From assembly GCA_020726505.1 (NCBI GenBank), contig JAHLEZ010000015.1, positions 868,001 to 932,000 on the forward strand: DNA of 64,000 bases. Reading direction: 5' to 3'. The notes under the pieces are model-generated. The model saw nothing but the letters and a program-made list of their open reading frames with translations, was not told the DNA's origin and did not search any database. This DNA comes from Leptodontidium sp. MPI-SDFR-AT-0119. Its lineage: Eukaryota; Ascomycota; Leotiomycetes; Helotiales; Leptodontidiaceae. Position 1 is the first letter of the stretch, and every line of letters starts with the position of its first letter. A program made the position numbers and the translations under genes. This document shows, in pieces, positions 35,248 through 46,993 of the stretch.

Positions 35248-37240
35248 CTCATCGATGATGTTTGTTTTTTTGAAGCACGGGAAGCCCCCAACAAAACGTT
35301 CGCGATAAGAAATGATTGGAGCGGGCTGCTAAAGCTTGGCATTATATGTGCGGGGGAAACTTAAATTCGCATTTCAGCCAGCTCTGCTGGAGTCCTCGGG
35401 CTCCGGCTGGAAAATGAAAATCAATTACTGGATGCTTCGGACGTGTCTTGACTTGACGTTACAGTACATTAAGGTCTCGCATGGCTCCGGAGTATCTAGG
35501 TAGTCAGCGTTGTATCTGTCCAACCTGCAAGTCGGCGAGTTTTCATGCGAGTCTGTTGGAGTGGGTGGCTATTTTGGGACTGACTGTACTTTCAGGTTGT
35601 ACGGCTATCGTATCCTCATGTCTAACTGACTAGAATATAGACCGTCAAAGCTTTGAGCAAGCTCCTCCTTTTGACAATTGTTTAGACTTCTGGTTAATTT
35701 AGTTTATTTTCGAAGAAGGGCATTATCAAACTCGGAGAAGATCCATCTTGCTTAGATACCTTCCTTGTTAGGAAGGTAAACACATCCTCATATCGTTTGC
35801 TTATGATAATTTCTTGCTGCAACCTTCTCAGAAAGGAAAATACAAGTACCGGTGCTATCTGTACGAATAGATAGCTATTGATGGCATCAGCGCAATGCCA
35901 TAAGCCACCTTTTGTTAAAGTTTTGATTCAAGGTTCAGGCAAGTCCGTCAGCAAAGTCAAAATCTACTCACTGCTTTGAGCCTCTTTCGCTTTGGTAGTG
36001 GCGGCTCGTTGAGACATGGAGCTGCGTCTTCTGAAGCAATTCCAGGTACGAGCCCAAGAATCACAAACCCCGACATGTTTGACAGGCAACGAAAGGTGCT
36101 CAAGCTCCTAGCACGATCCGATGTTCCCTGGTGTTGGTGTGAGCAGTACAGTAGGTGTGTATTTATTTCTGTAGCTAAATATACAATGCTTCGAAGGGTA
36201 CAGTACTGCATATTTTGAACTAAATTTCTCGGATCCGAGCCAGAATTCGAGAGCGAGTAGGGATACTACAGTACTGCACTTCGTACACAGCTTGTCCGCC
36301 GCTCGTATTCCAATTTCACAAGCCTGCGGGTCGATTGGCATCATATCCAAGTTTTGGCGACACAGTCTTGCGGTCCACGGCTCGTCATCCAGTAGCTTGG
36401 AGCGCTGCGCAGCGCCACATATTTACATGACGCGTCCAAAGACAGCCAAGGGGGTAAGCCCGATACGTACAGATTCTAAACTCATCTCATCTTCCGTACG
36501 AATGGATATGGGGAGGAATTGCTTGGCCCAGGTAAGTCAGGGTCAGGACAGGTCGGGCTTGGGTGGAGTCACTGGAGTGAACGAAGTAAGGTAGTGAAGA
36601 AATGGTAAATGGTTCCGTGTCGTGTCTGATGAATAAGCGGGAAGTCCGGGTTGCGTGTTGACATGATTTGATTTGATGTGATGTGGTGTCTTGATACATC
36701 TTGGGAACATTGACCAAGAACTTTCTTTCTCCCTTTCTCTCCTCTTTCTTCCTTCCTTCCTCCCGCTCTTCTCTATTATTTTATCCCGCCTCTCACCAAC
36801 GTTCATTGCATTTCGTGTCCCTGTCTCTCGTTGTCTCGTTGGATACCGACTCGGCAGCAGATCTACCAACCCGACCAGCCCAGCCCAGCCCAGTCTAACC
36901 CAAGGGTGGTGACGAAATTTAACCCGTTTCGTGGAAACAACCCTGAACATACGTACGGACAACTTCTGCTATTTCATACAGGACAACACCACAAAAGCTC
37001 ATCCCCAACTCCGCCTCCACTCCCCATCCTCATCCCTGAATCCTGCCGTACCTGGACAACCATTCAAAAGCACAGCTACGTGAGTGTCTCACGCACTACA
37101 GCTCCGATCTTCAACCAAGCCGCCAACGCCTGCATATGTCAATAAACTGAGGATCGCAACCGGATCGCCGGAAGAGCCGCATTTAATACAGGAGGAGGAC
37201 ATCGCATTCATTACCTAGAGAACACAACAATCCAGCCAAG
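35248..37240. other. Divergent intergenic region, gene-poor
   Basis: Two kilobases between divergently transcribed PTC7-like and PH-domain genes. The middle part (about 35.6-36.3 kb) is AT-rich with no protein-like frame. From 36.72 to 36.80 kb lies a long pyrimidine tract, and from 36.9 kb a C/A-rich leader-like stretch runs to the next start codon. Confidence 0.5.
36719..36790 (+). promoter_or_regulatory. CT-rich pyrimidine tract upstream of the PH-domain gene
   Basis: About 70 bases made almost only of C and T, about 450-520 bases before the ATG at 37241. CT-rich blocks are common in core promoters of highly expressed filamentous fungal genes, just upstream of the transcription start. If so, the gene has a leader of some 400 bases. 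Confidence 0.4.
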
Positions 37241-40200
37241 ATGTCGACCCGCAATCGAGGTACGTGTGGAATGTGAAAGCCCTGGGCTTCAGTGTGTTGA
37301 CTTGCGTTCTGAACAGTACTTTCGTTTATGTCCAACTTCTCGAACAATAGAGAGTCGCAGAGAAGCCCGACGCCTACGAAACCCGCACAAAGTCAAGAAC
37401 CCCCAAGAAGTGAACCGACGAGACATGCTACTGCGACGATGCCAACCGGGACGTCACAATACAACATGGACGGAAGTGCTGGTCAGCCAAGGGTTCAGCG
37501 AGAGCGCGCTGTGTCTGGTGCCAGACCTATGTCTATGGTGCAAACTTACCACCCATCGATGATGGATGTGTCGCAGGATACGTTGCCTGAGCTTCAGCCG
37601 ATTTTTACATTTCTTAACAGTCATGCGAATAAGCTGTACCAGGAAGGATACTTCTTGAAGTTGGATGATCAAAACACGCGTCCGTACTTCCTATCTTTGG
37701 AGAATCCCCAGTTCTAATATGATGCAGACGGCAGACCAAATGCCGATCGAACTTGGACCGAATGTTTTGCCCAGCTTGTAGGGACAGTATTGTCATTGTG
37801 GGATGCTGCAGACCTGGACGCTGCTGGGCAGGATGGGGAAGTTCTTCCAAAATTTATCAATCTCACTGATGCCTCAATCAAAATGGTAACTAATGCCCGC
37901 AAACCAAAAATCTATGCCACTAACATGTTTCAGATCGAAGCACTCCCAACTCGAGCGGACAGCGAAGCTCCACTGCAGAATGTGCTCAGCATATCGACTG
38001 CGGGTAAAAACCGATATCTCTTACATTTCAATTCGCATCACTCCTTGATCCAGTGGACTGCGGGAATTCGACTTGCAATGTTCGAACATGCTACACTGCA
38101 AGAAGCCTATACCGGTGCTTTGATTGCTGGGAAAGGAAAGGGGCTGAATAATATAAATGTCATTATGGAACGCGCAAGAGTACCAACTGCTGATTGGGCA
38201 CGAGTTCGATTTGGAGCTGGAACCCCCTGGAGGCGCTGTTGGTGTGTCATCTCACCTCCTGATGAGAAAGAGGTGCAGAAGCTTCAAAAACAGCTCAACA
38301 AGAAGAAATCTGCGTACGATCGATCCAGGCCACCTGTTTTGAAGGGCGACATCAAATTCTATGATTCAAAAAAGACGAAAAAGGTTCGCCCAATTGCGAC
38401 CATTAGCGATGCGTATTCAGCCTTTGCGATCTACCCGCAGTCAAAACCACTGATAGATGCCTCCACGCTCGTGAAAGTCGAAGGTTCAATAACTATTCAT
38501 TCAAACCCGCCATCAACGACGGAAGGATTTGTCTTTGTCATGCCTGAGGTGCACCCTGCCGTTACAGGATTCGAAATGATGCTTCGTTGGCTATTTCCGG
38601 TCTTTGATACATTTGGTCTTTATGGACGCCCTGGTCGATTGGTCGCCGATACGTCGGATCCCAGAAGTCTAATGTTTGCGATGCCGAAACACCGAAGATA
38701 CGGGTACCTCGAGATTCTTGATGTATCAGGCCTAATTTTGGAGACAGGAAGTGCTAGTTGGAGAGAGGGAGAATGGAGGAAGAGAATGAAGGAACTCACC
38801 GGAAAGCGGATGACGGCAGTTGAAAGCAGCAGCCAGGCCAACAGCAGATATAGCAGTAGGAGGAGTACCCGCAACAGTTTTGGTCCGTCACGTAGCCGCA
38901 TCCATTTCGATGACGGTGCTTCCGTTCGGTCCAATCCGGCGAATAACTGGGGTCCAGGCCAAACAGATGGAGCTTTTGGAATTCCACGGACGGATTCTGC
39001 TCCTCCTGGAGCTGGCGCCTTTGCGCCTCCTCCTCCTAGGTCACAACCTAGTGCTCACAGCCGTTCATTTTCCGAGAGTCAAGGTTTTGATCGTTTCCGA
39101 GATCAGGCACCTTCGAACTACGATGGAGGTTACGAACAAGCCCCAACTCCTCCGCCACATGCTATAGCAGTAGCCGCATCCCGCGATAGTCCAAGTGGGC
39201 GGTACGTTCCTGAGATAGGTTCCACTCCTGAACGTATCAGTTCAGAAGATGAACAAACCGCCAGAACCACACCAGTTCGAGAACTTCAGGAGTTGCAGGC
39301 GACTACAACTCTAGAGCCAGTCGCTGCTCCACCAGCATTTGCCCACGGTCCTGGCGCTATGCCAATAAGCAAGCCATACCAGTCACCTGAGTTGCGCAGA
39401 GCCAACAGCCGAATGTCAAATGCTACGTTGTCACAGTTAGCTGGTGCCGGGGGCGTGGCTGCATATCATGCGCACGGGGATGAAGCAAGGACAAGCGGAG
39501 ATCATAGACAGCCGTCCAACGGTGACAGAGGGGTACTGCCAGCTGCCAACGTTGAAGGATTTCCTGCTAATCATGACGGTCTGAATGAAGGCTTGGTAAC
39601 AGCATCAAAACCCCGGTTTTCCTTTGAAGATTCGTCTCCTTCCCATTCTACGGATCGCAACACCCCCACGAGCTTTTCTCAGCCATCTTCTCAATTCCAA
39701 TTTAATTCGCATATTCCACCTTCTCTGGACGATTCTCGAACCGGTTCACACGCTCCTTCAGCAGCTCGAGATCAAACCCGTATGTATCAGCCACAGCAAG
39801 ATTTTAATTCCCCTGCTCCGAATGTCTATAGTGGGCCTAGTGGACATGGCCATAACTACCAACAATCAACAGACTCAACACACAGTACAGCATCCCAACC
39901 TCGCCTTCAGACCAGCCCAAGCATTGCCCGAAAACCTCTCCCCGTTCGTAGCTCTAGCATCCAGACACCCGCCCCAGCGGAACCGCTATCAAGTACCAGT
40001 AGTTTAGGGCAGCATGTTCTTGATCAAACTGCTTTTGACATGATTGGGCGTGATAACGACATATCCGGCAGAGGTCCCGAGTCTCGACTCTATCGCCAAA
40101 ATACAGACGCCAGCAGTGTCTATGAAGACAATGCGTCGACAGCGTCCCCAGATTATGCCAGCACGAGACGTTCTGTTGATACCCGAAAGTCAGTCGAAAA

Positions 40201-41380
40201 GCCTCGAGCGGGCGTCATGAAGACTGTTGGAAATGTGGAAGAATCACGATACATGGGCAGTCAATCTACCAGTTCACCACCAATCCAGATAGACTTTGGG
40301 CCTACTCTCAATCTTGCTTCAGGGGCGCAACCCAGAAGTCAAAGTCCAGGTCCAGCACCAGCATATGCTAGAGCTGCTAGCCCAGGCCCTGCATTAAACA
40401 ACCATCCCGCAGATCGATCCCCACGTGGAAGTCCAGCAATGAGGCCTGACAGTGCTGGTCACTCAAGATCGCCAGCTCGCAAGGCTATCACTCCCGAGAA
40501 TGCCCATTACCGTAACAACTCTTCAGACAGCAGGACAGTAGCGTGGCAACCTGGTATGGCTGCTGGTGGCAATGCTGGGAGTCGAATGTCGATTACTCCA
40601 GAGCAATTTGTTCAACAGCGGGCCGCCATCTCACCTGCCACTCCATTGTACGCACACCAACGCCAGCCCTCTAGTAATACTTTACGTGCCAATACACCTA
40701 CGCCTCCACTTGCTAATCGATCAAGCGACTATATGGCTCATCATTCGCGAAATAGCTCTGCAGACCTGCTCCAACGACCAAACTCGCGCGGTGCCAATGT
40801 TGCTCTTGGGCAATCTGGCACTGGAGATATTCCTACTACCCTCTCTGCTCGTGAACAGGAACATATCGCCAAAATGACAGGAACCCCCTTAATCAGCATG
40901 GCTCATAACCATAACCGGCAAGGTCCTCCTAGTGGATTGGTTGGGGCTATCGAGGCGAGAGAACGAGAAAAGCAGCAGATAAAACAAGGCATCAATAGTC
41001 AAGTTGTCCAAAACGCCATCACGCAGCGGCAACAGCAGGCCATGTATCAGCAGCAGCAACAGCAATATCAGGAGCACATGACCGCAGAACACCGGGCGCC
41101 TCAGCAGTATAACAACATGGGACAATACCCGCAGCAGCAGTATCCCCAAGCACAGAGACAACAACAGCAACAGCAAAACTGGGGCATGTCACCCGCAGCA
41201 GGCGTTTTCGCCCAAGGCGGTGGATGGAGTACTTCGACACCTTCACCGGGTTACACTGCTCCTGAGCAGGGCAGACAATCACCCTCTCAATACCCGCCTA
41301 GACAGCAGCAATATTTCCCACCACAGCAACAGCCACAGCAAGGGCGCGGCAATGGAGGATTTCACGGCCATGGATATTAG
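37241..41380 (+). CDS. Large PH-domain protein related to yeast Caf120/Skg3
   Basis: Model: 37241-37259, 37317-37679, 37728-41380, 1344 aa. After a short N-terminus come LPELQPIFTFLNSHANKLYQ, TWTECFAQLVGTVLSLWDA and YLLHFNSHHSLIQWTAGIRL, then the PH-like part with WARVRFGAGTPWRRCWCVI, and YGYLEILDVSGLILETGSASW. This order fits the fungal Caf120/Skg3 group, linked to the CCR4-NOT complex and to the bud neck/cell wall in yeast. From residue ~480 the chain is Ser/Pro-rich and disordered, ending in Gln-rich runs. The 19-nt first exon gives MSTRNR; if it is wrong, the next start is the ATG at 37328. Confidence 0.88.
41033..41345 (+). repeat. Gln-codon repeats (CAG/CAA) in the PH-domain gene
   Basis: Several runs of CAG/CAA codons, for example around 41050-41070, 41160-41175 and 41310-41340, encode polyglutamine tracts in the C-terminal tail. 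Mixed CAG and CAA codons make them less slippage-prone than pure CAG. Such tails often vary in length between strains. Confidence 0.8.
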
Positions 41381-42445
41381 ACAATGATGGGGGTGCGAGC
41401 ATTGATTTTCGGCGTTCAGAGAATATTTCGCGGGACTAGTGGCGTGGCGGGACACATTTGTTCATTTGGTGTTTCTCGTTTCAGCGATTCATTCGTGCGG
41501 AGTTTTTTCTTGTTTGTATTTCTTTTTCGTTCGTTTCCTTTCTGACTACATGACGCGAACTAAGTCGGCTTTGGCTTGTACTTCTGTCCTCTCATTCTCT
41601 CTCTTTTGTATTCTTGCATTGTTGGCGAAAAAAAGAATGGGTTTTTTCTTGGGGGTGCATTGATGGTTTGTGGGGGTATTACTCACCTATTCATAGAGAC
41701 AGGAAATGAAGAGGAGAGTAGAGAGGAGAGTGTGCTCATTAGATTGAATGAATAAATGAAGGAGAAGTATTGTACAGAAGCTTATACTCACTCCTTCCCT
41801 GTCTTGACTTGCGTTGCCTGGCTTTGCTATATGAAAGCGTTCTGTATATGAAAGCGTTCTGTATATGAAAGCGTTCTGTATATGTCGATTGCCTGGTTCT
41901 CTCACTTGCGAAGTACTTATCTAGCAATCTAGCACGTAACCAGCTTCAATCAAAGTGGCCTAGGCCTCGTTTCCAAATCTCAAAGTATCTCACCCTAGGG
42001 GTACTTCTACTTGCAAAGGCCTCTCAAGCCGACGTCATTAGCGCAATGCATCCATCCCTTTAAAGACTTGTCAAATGTTGGGTGGTCTCGGTTCTGTTCG
42101 CTTGACCGTAGAGCAGCACGATCGAGAATCTAGTTTCTAGGTTGCCAGGTCTTTAGACAGCTTCAGACGAAAGAATGTGTGAATCACGAGTATTCGGTCC
42201 AAAAAAAATTTCTTAAAATGCCATTATGATATATCGGCACTCAGCCCGGCCCTGGCACTTGGGCCATTCAACCTCACGACACGACACTAAGTCAACGACA
42301 AAAAATACCCCTATCCCAAACTCGCTAAACAAACAGCAACAACAAAAAATAACACATGGCAAGACAACCAAAGACCGCCCGCTCAACTCCACGCCCACAA
42401 AGAAAAAGAAACTCCACTCAGTACCAAATGCACGTTTATTTGCTG
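41381..42445. other. Convergent intergenic region with a tandem repeat
   Basis: 1.07 kb between the PH-domain gene (plus) and a membrane protein gene (minus). Both 3' ends lie here. A 17-bp tandem repeat sits at 41829-41884 and an A-rich run near 42201. No gene seen. Confidence 0.5.
41829..41884. repeat. 17-bp tandem repeat, 3.3 copies
   Basis: The unit ATATGAAAGCGTTCTGT occurs three times without a mismatch (41829-41845, 41846-41862, 41863-41879) and continues for five more bases. It is in non-coding DNA. Confidence 0.95.
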
Positions 42446-43937
42446 TCATCGCCGCTCCGCTTCCGCAATAGCAGCGTCTATCCTCCTCTCCTCCTCTTCT
42501 AGCCGCGCTACCTCCTCAGGTGTCATCCCCTCCTCGCTCAAGAAAGGCGATTGTATCCCCCGCTCCGAATTTCCTACATAGACTTGCGGTACATGTCTCG
42601 TGTCTCCATAGATCGGTACTACATCGTGATACTGCTCGAAGCCATCTCCTGGCCGCGGACTCCTCGCGCCGGTAGATGACGTGCCGGATGTCGTGCTCAA
42701 GCCGCGGGAAACTGTACTCGCCATCGTAGCCGCTGTTGGTTTGCGACGCGGTACTGCAGCGGCGGCGCCGTTGTAGGGTGCGGAGGAGACGGGCTTGTAG
42801 GTCGCGACTGCGGAGTGGCGTTGGATTGGGAGGGCGGTGGTGGGTTCATCGATTGGTGTTGCAGCCGCCGAGACGGTTGGGTCTTCTTTCTCCGTGATAA
42901 GGTTCCGCGAGAAGGAATCGGTATGCATACTTTGCGTGAGCATTACTTGCTCCGGTTGGTTGCGCTTGGTGTGTTTTCGGCGGAGGAAGAGGAGGGCGAG
43001 GATCAGGAGGATGAGAGCGAATGCTAGAGCTCCGAGGGCGATTCCAACTTTGGCTCCGATGGAGAGACCACGGCTGCCGCCGCCACCACCCTTTGTGAAA
43101 GAATCTGCTGTGTTGACTGCTGACTCTGCCGATGTTGCTGTTACTGTTGGAGTGACGGTGCTTGGTGATGCCGAAAGTGTAGTTGGAAAATCGGTTGTGG
43201 CAGGCGCGGGCTGGGGACCACTGGAAGATCCTACATTGTCTATTAAAAGGACCTGTATGTTTTGAGTTATGAGAAGAGCAGTCTCCAGGGGCGTCGGGGG
43301 GTTGGCTGCTGTTGCTGTTGCGCTTGCTTTGTTGTCATCCCCTTCGACAACCTCTGTGGAGTTCTCATCAATGTCGAAAAATTGGCTATATGATTCACAC
43401 ATGATTTGCTCGTTACTTCGTCCGTCGCCTAAGCAAAAGAAGAAGTTTTGTAGACTACCGTTCCTGTCTTTTCCTCGATTTAAGATAAACGAGGTCGTCT
43501 GGTGCTGATCTATCTCAAAGCTATATACTTCGGACATTCTCAGCATATTCTCGGAGTAGTTCAAAGGTTGTTTACGTACGAGGGGTGACAGTCCATGAGT
43601 TATCCGGACTGACACTTATAGATGGAGAGCCAGTAGCACTTGTCTGGCATAGCACTAATTGTGGCCGACGTTGGTCGATGGATTCCTCAATCGAGTACAT
43701 GAGAGTCGTAGATTCGTTGAGAGCAATTCGAGGAATTGTCCAATTTGACTTGAAGAATACGCCGGATGGCGTTGGAGAGACACCATCGGAGGTTTTCGTC
43801 GACGATTCCACCTCGTCAGAAGTCGCTGTTTTTCCAGGCCCAAATATTGACATCGCCAGAGCAGGTTGAGCTACAACGGCTACCACTGAAGCAAGCACAA
43901 GGCTGAGGCTCGAAAGCCCCATAGCATGTGGCCGCAT
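42446..43937 (-). CDS. Single-pass membrane protein, cell-wall-sensor-like
   Basis: Model: complement of 42446-43538 and 43576-43937, 484 aa. A signal peptide (GLSSLSLVLASVVAVVAQPALA) is followed by an extracellular part of about 240 residues with a few Cys and a Ser/Thr-rich stalk (TLSASPSTVTPTVTATSAES), a Gly-rich linker, and one membrane span (IGIALGALAFALILLILALLF-like, near residue 290) with a stop-transfer RRKHTKR. The 190-residue cytoplasmic tail is Ser/Thr/Pro-rich and ends in an acidic/basic helix (EEVARLEEEERRIDAAI). The layout resembles Mid2/Wsc-type surface sensors, but no WSC domain is visible, so function is inferred from architecture only. Start at 43937 or 43922; the open frame above lacks sense. 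Confidence 0.75.
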
Positions 43938-45746
43938 CACCAAACAAAACAAAATAAAATTCCTCTCTGACTCAACGAAAGAAATCGCAAAACCATCAGA
44001 AAGAACCAAAAAGGAAAGGGAAGAACCTCAGCTCAGCAGCGGTGGGCAATAGCAACAATTAACAAAGACCGCAGGAAGAACGAAGGATGAAAAGGAAAAG
44101 AAGTCAGCACAAAGCGCACTGCGCCACATTGTACGATGGTAATGCGCACATCGCATCCTCTTGATTCGAAGAGGGCATGTTGGTGTATCAGGCTGTCCAA
44201 TACCCGGCAGGCGGCACAATCCATTGGGCTAGAGCGCCTGCAGCTGTGCAGAGCGAAGGATGCAGAGCAAATGCGCCGCACAGGGTGCCCATAGGAGATG
44301 GCTTGGGGGCTGAGGGTTGGGGTTGCATCTGGGACTCGAAGTCTTGCTGCTTTGGGAGGTGGAGGAGCTTATTTTTGGGAGGATGGCTCAGGGCTGATTA
44401 TCCTTGAGGGGTTGTGAGCAAGTGAGAGGTGCAACTTTCGCCCGACGCAGGCATGAAATGAGGGCATTCTCGCACGTCACCAACCATCGTGACTGAACCA
44501 CGTGCAGTAAGTAAGTGAGTAAGTAATGAGCTGATATCAGTCCCTCGAGTCTCCTCGAGTTCCCCACGTTTGGTTGACAGACTCCACTTTGTGTTGCCAG
44601 CTCTGGTCGCTCAGAGGCTCCATCACGTCGTCCTGTTTCATGTCCCACAGGGGTACGTATGGGTTTAACGCTGCAATATCGTGAAAGCACCAGATCCATT
44701 TTGGTACTTGAAGCGCTGAAAGGTAGTCCTCAGGGGAGTTCGGCGGATCCGTGACTTTTCTGGAATGAAGTTCGTCTGAGCTGCGGCGCCGTTGAGTTGA
44801 AAGAGCCTCAGCGAGACAGGTCTCAGAAGGGAAAGGCACTCTAGCTCAGAATAACCTCAGCCCCTGGCCTCACTCATGGCCTTCAGCCGCAAGGCATTCA
44901 AAGCCTTCTTCAGCACTTCCTTCCAACCTCAATCGGCCTCACCGTGGCTCTGTGTTGTACCTACAATAGCACTCCGAGGGGATGTAATAGCGCACCAGAT
45001 TCTAAGGTAACTTGGGTGGGCAGTTGACGTAGATGTGAGGCGCTCCAGAGCTAGAAGCAGGTACAACAAGGCCCTGTGAATGGTCGTTGGATTTGGCTTT
45101 GTTGGAGAGAAGGTCTAAAGATAAGGCAGAGTGGTGATGTTGGAAGAGGTCGCGAGGGAGGCCGAAGCTTGAATGTTATTCTAGGAAGGAACGAACACTC
45201 ATCATGGCTTGTTGGCTCGGACCTGGACCAATGGATGGTATTTGATGATAAAGACTGGAAATTGTTTGTTGTATTGACAACTTCTGTAATTTGCCTCATG
45301 CAATGACTTAGACCCAAGAAAGACCGGAATATATTGAGGGAAAAGCAGGTAAATGGAGAAACATGGAGAAGACCCTGTGAGACATAGAGAGGTGGCATAA
45401 CGTTAGCTCGCTGCTGCATTGTGAGGAATTGGAGCTTAGAGAAAAACAACATGACTATTTCCCGATACTGTAACGAAACTAGAAAAATAAAATATAAACG
45501 TAAACTCAAACGTCTACGATTATATAAGACTGTACCGAGAGACCTGATGATCTTGAAGAGTGAAAGAAGTATGTATCAGTTTCGAAACCCATCAAGCTCT
45601 CACAGATCCTTGCTAGCTCCACCTCAAATGCCCCTCACTTCGCCTCCTCTCCCAAGAACCTTCCAAGCTTCAACCACATAGACCATTTCACTACTTCACA
45701 ACTCCAACAACAGTCAACAAACATCCCGATCTTTCTTTCTTTCAAA
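43938..45746. other. Divergent intergenic region
   Basis: 1.8 kb between the membrane protein gene (minus) and lumazine synthase (plus). A 100-codon minus ORF at 44537-44839 is the only moderately protein-like frame, but it lacks any recognised feature. A short GTAA/GTGA-type repeat lies at 44506-44528. No RNA gene seen. Confidence 0.45.
44506..44528. repeat. Short GTAA/GTGA tandem repeat
   Basis: Four-base units AGTA/AGTG repeat about five times (the stretch around GTAAGTAAGTGAGTAAGTAA). It is a small imperfect microsatellite in non-coding DNA. Confidence 0.7.
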
Positions 45747-46631
<885 letters not shown>

Positions 46632-46993
46632 TCGGTTCCGTCTGTGTTTTTGATGTTTGTACTTCTCTAGATTGGTTTTGGGTGTATTGGGTTTACTTAC
46701 CACGGGGAAAGCAGGATGGATGGATGAACACTGCACTCAGGTAGAGAAAAAAACAAAAAAGTAAAAGTAAAATCAGGCTGGATGTCTTGAAATTATATTA
46801 CTACAAGTCCATGACATACATGGCTATTATGCATGGCGATTTGTTAGATGATTTGTGTCGCGATCCAAACACAACTTGCTTTGATCCAAGGTTTCCGATC
46901 CAATTCTTTGAACGCCCCAAGTATGCTCCAATGCAATATATGTAACACATTTTACTTCTCTCCTGTGCTCCCGAATTTATTCACCTGAGCGCA
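46632..46993. other. Convergent intergenic region
   Basis: 362 bases between the converging lumazine synthase and a disordered-protein gene; A-rich near 46746-46772. It should hold both 3' ends. No gene seen. Confidence 0.5.

Noticed and set aside
44537..44839. 100-residue minus-strand ORF
   Set aside because: Some protein-like look (PKWIWCFHDIAALNP) but no recognised family, neighbour exons or promoter; not enough to call.
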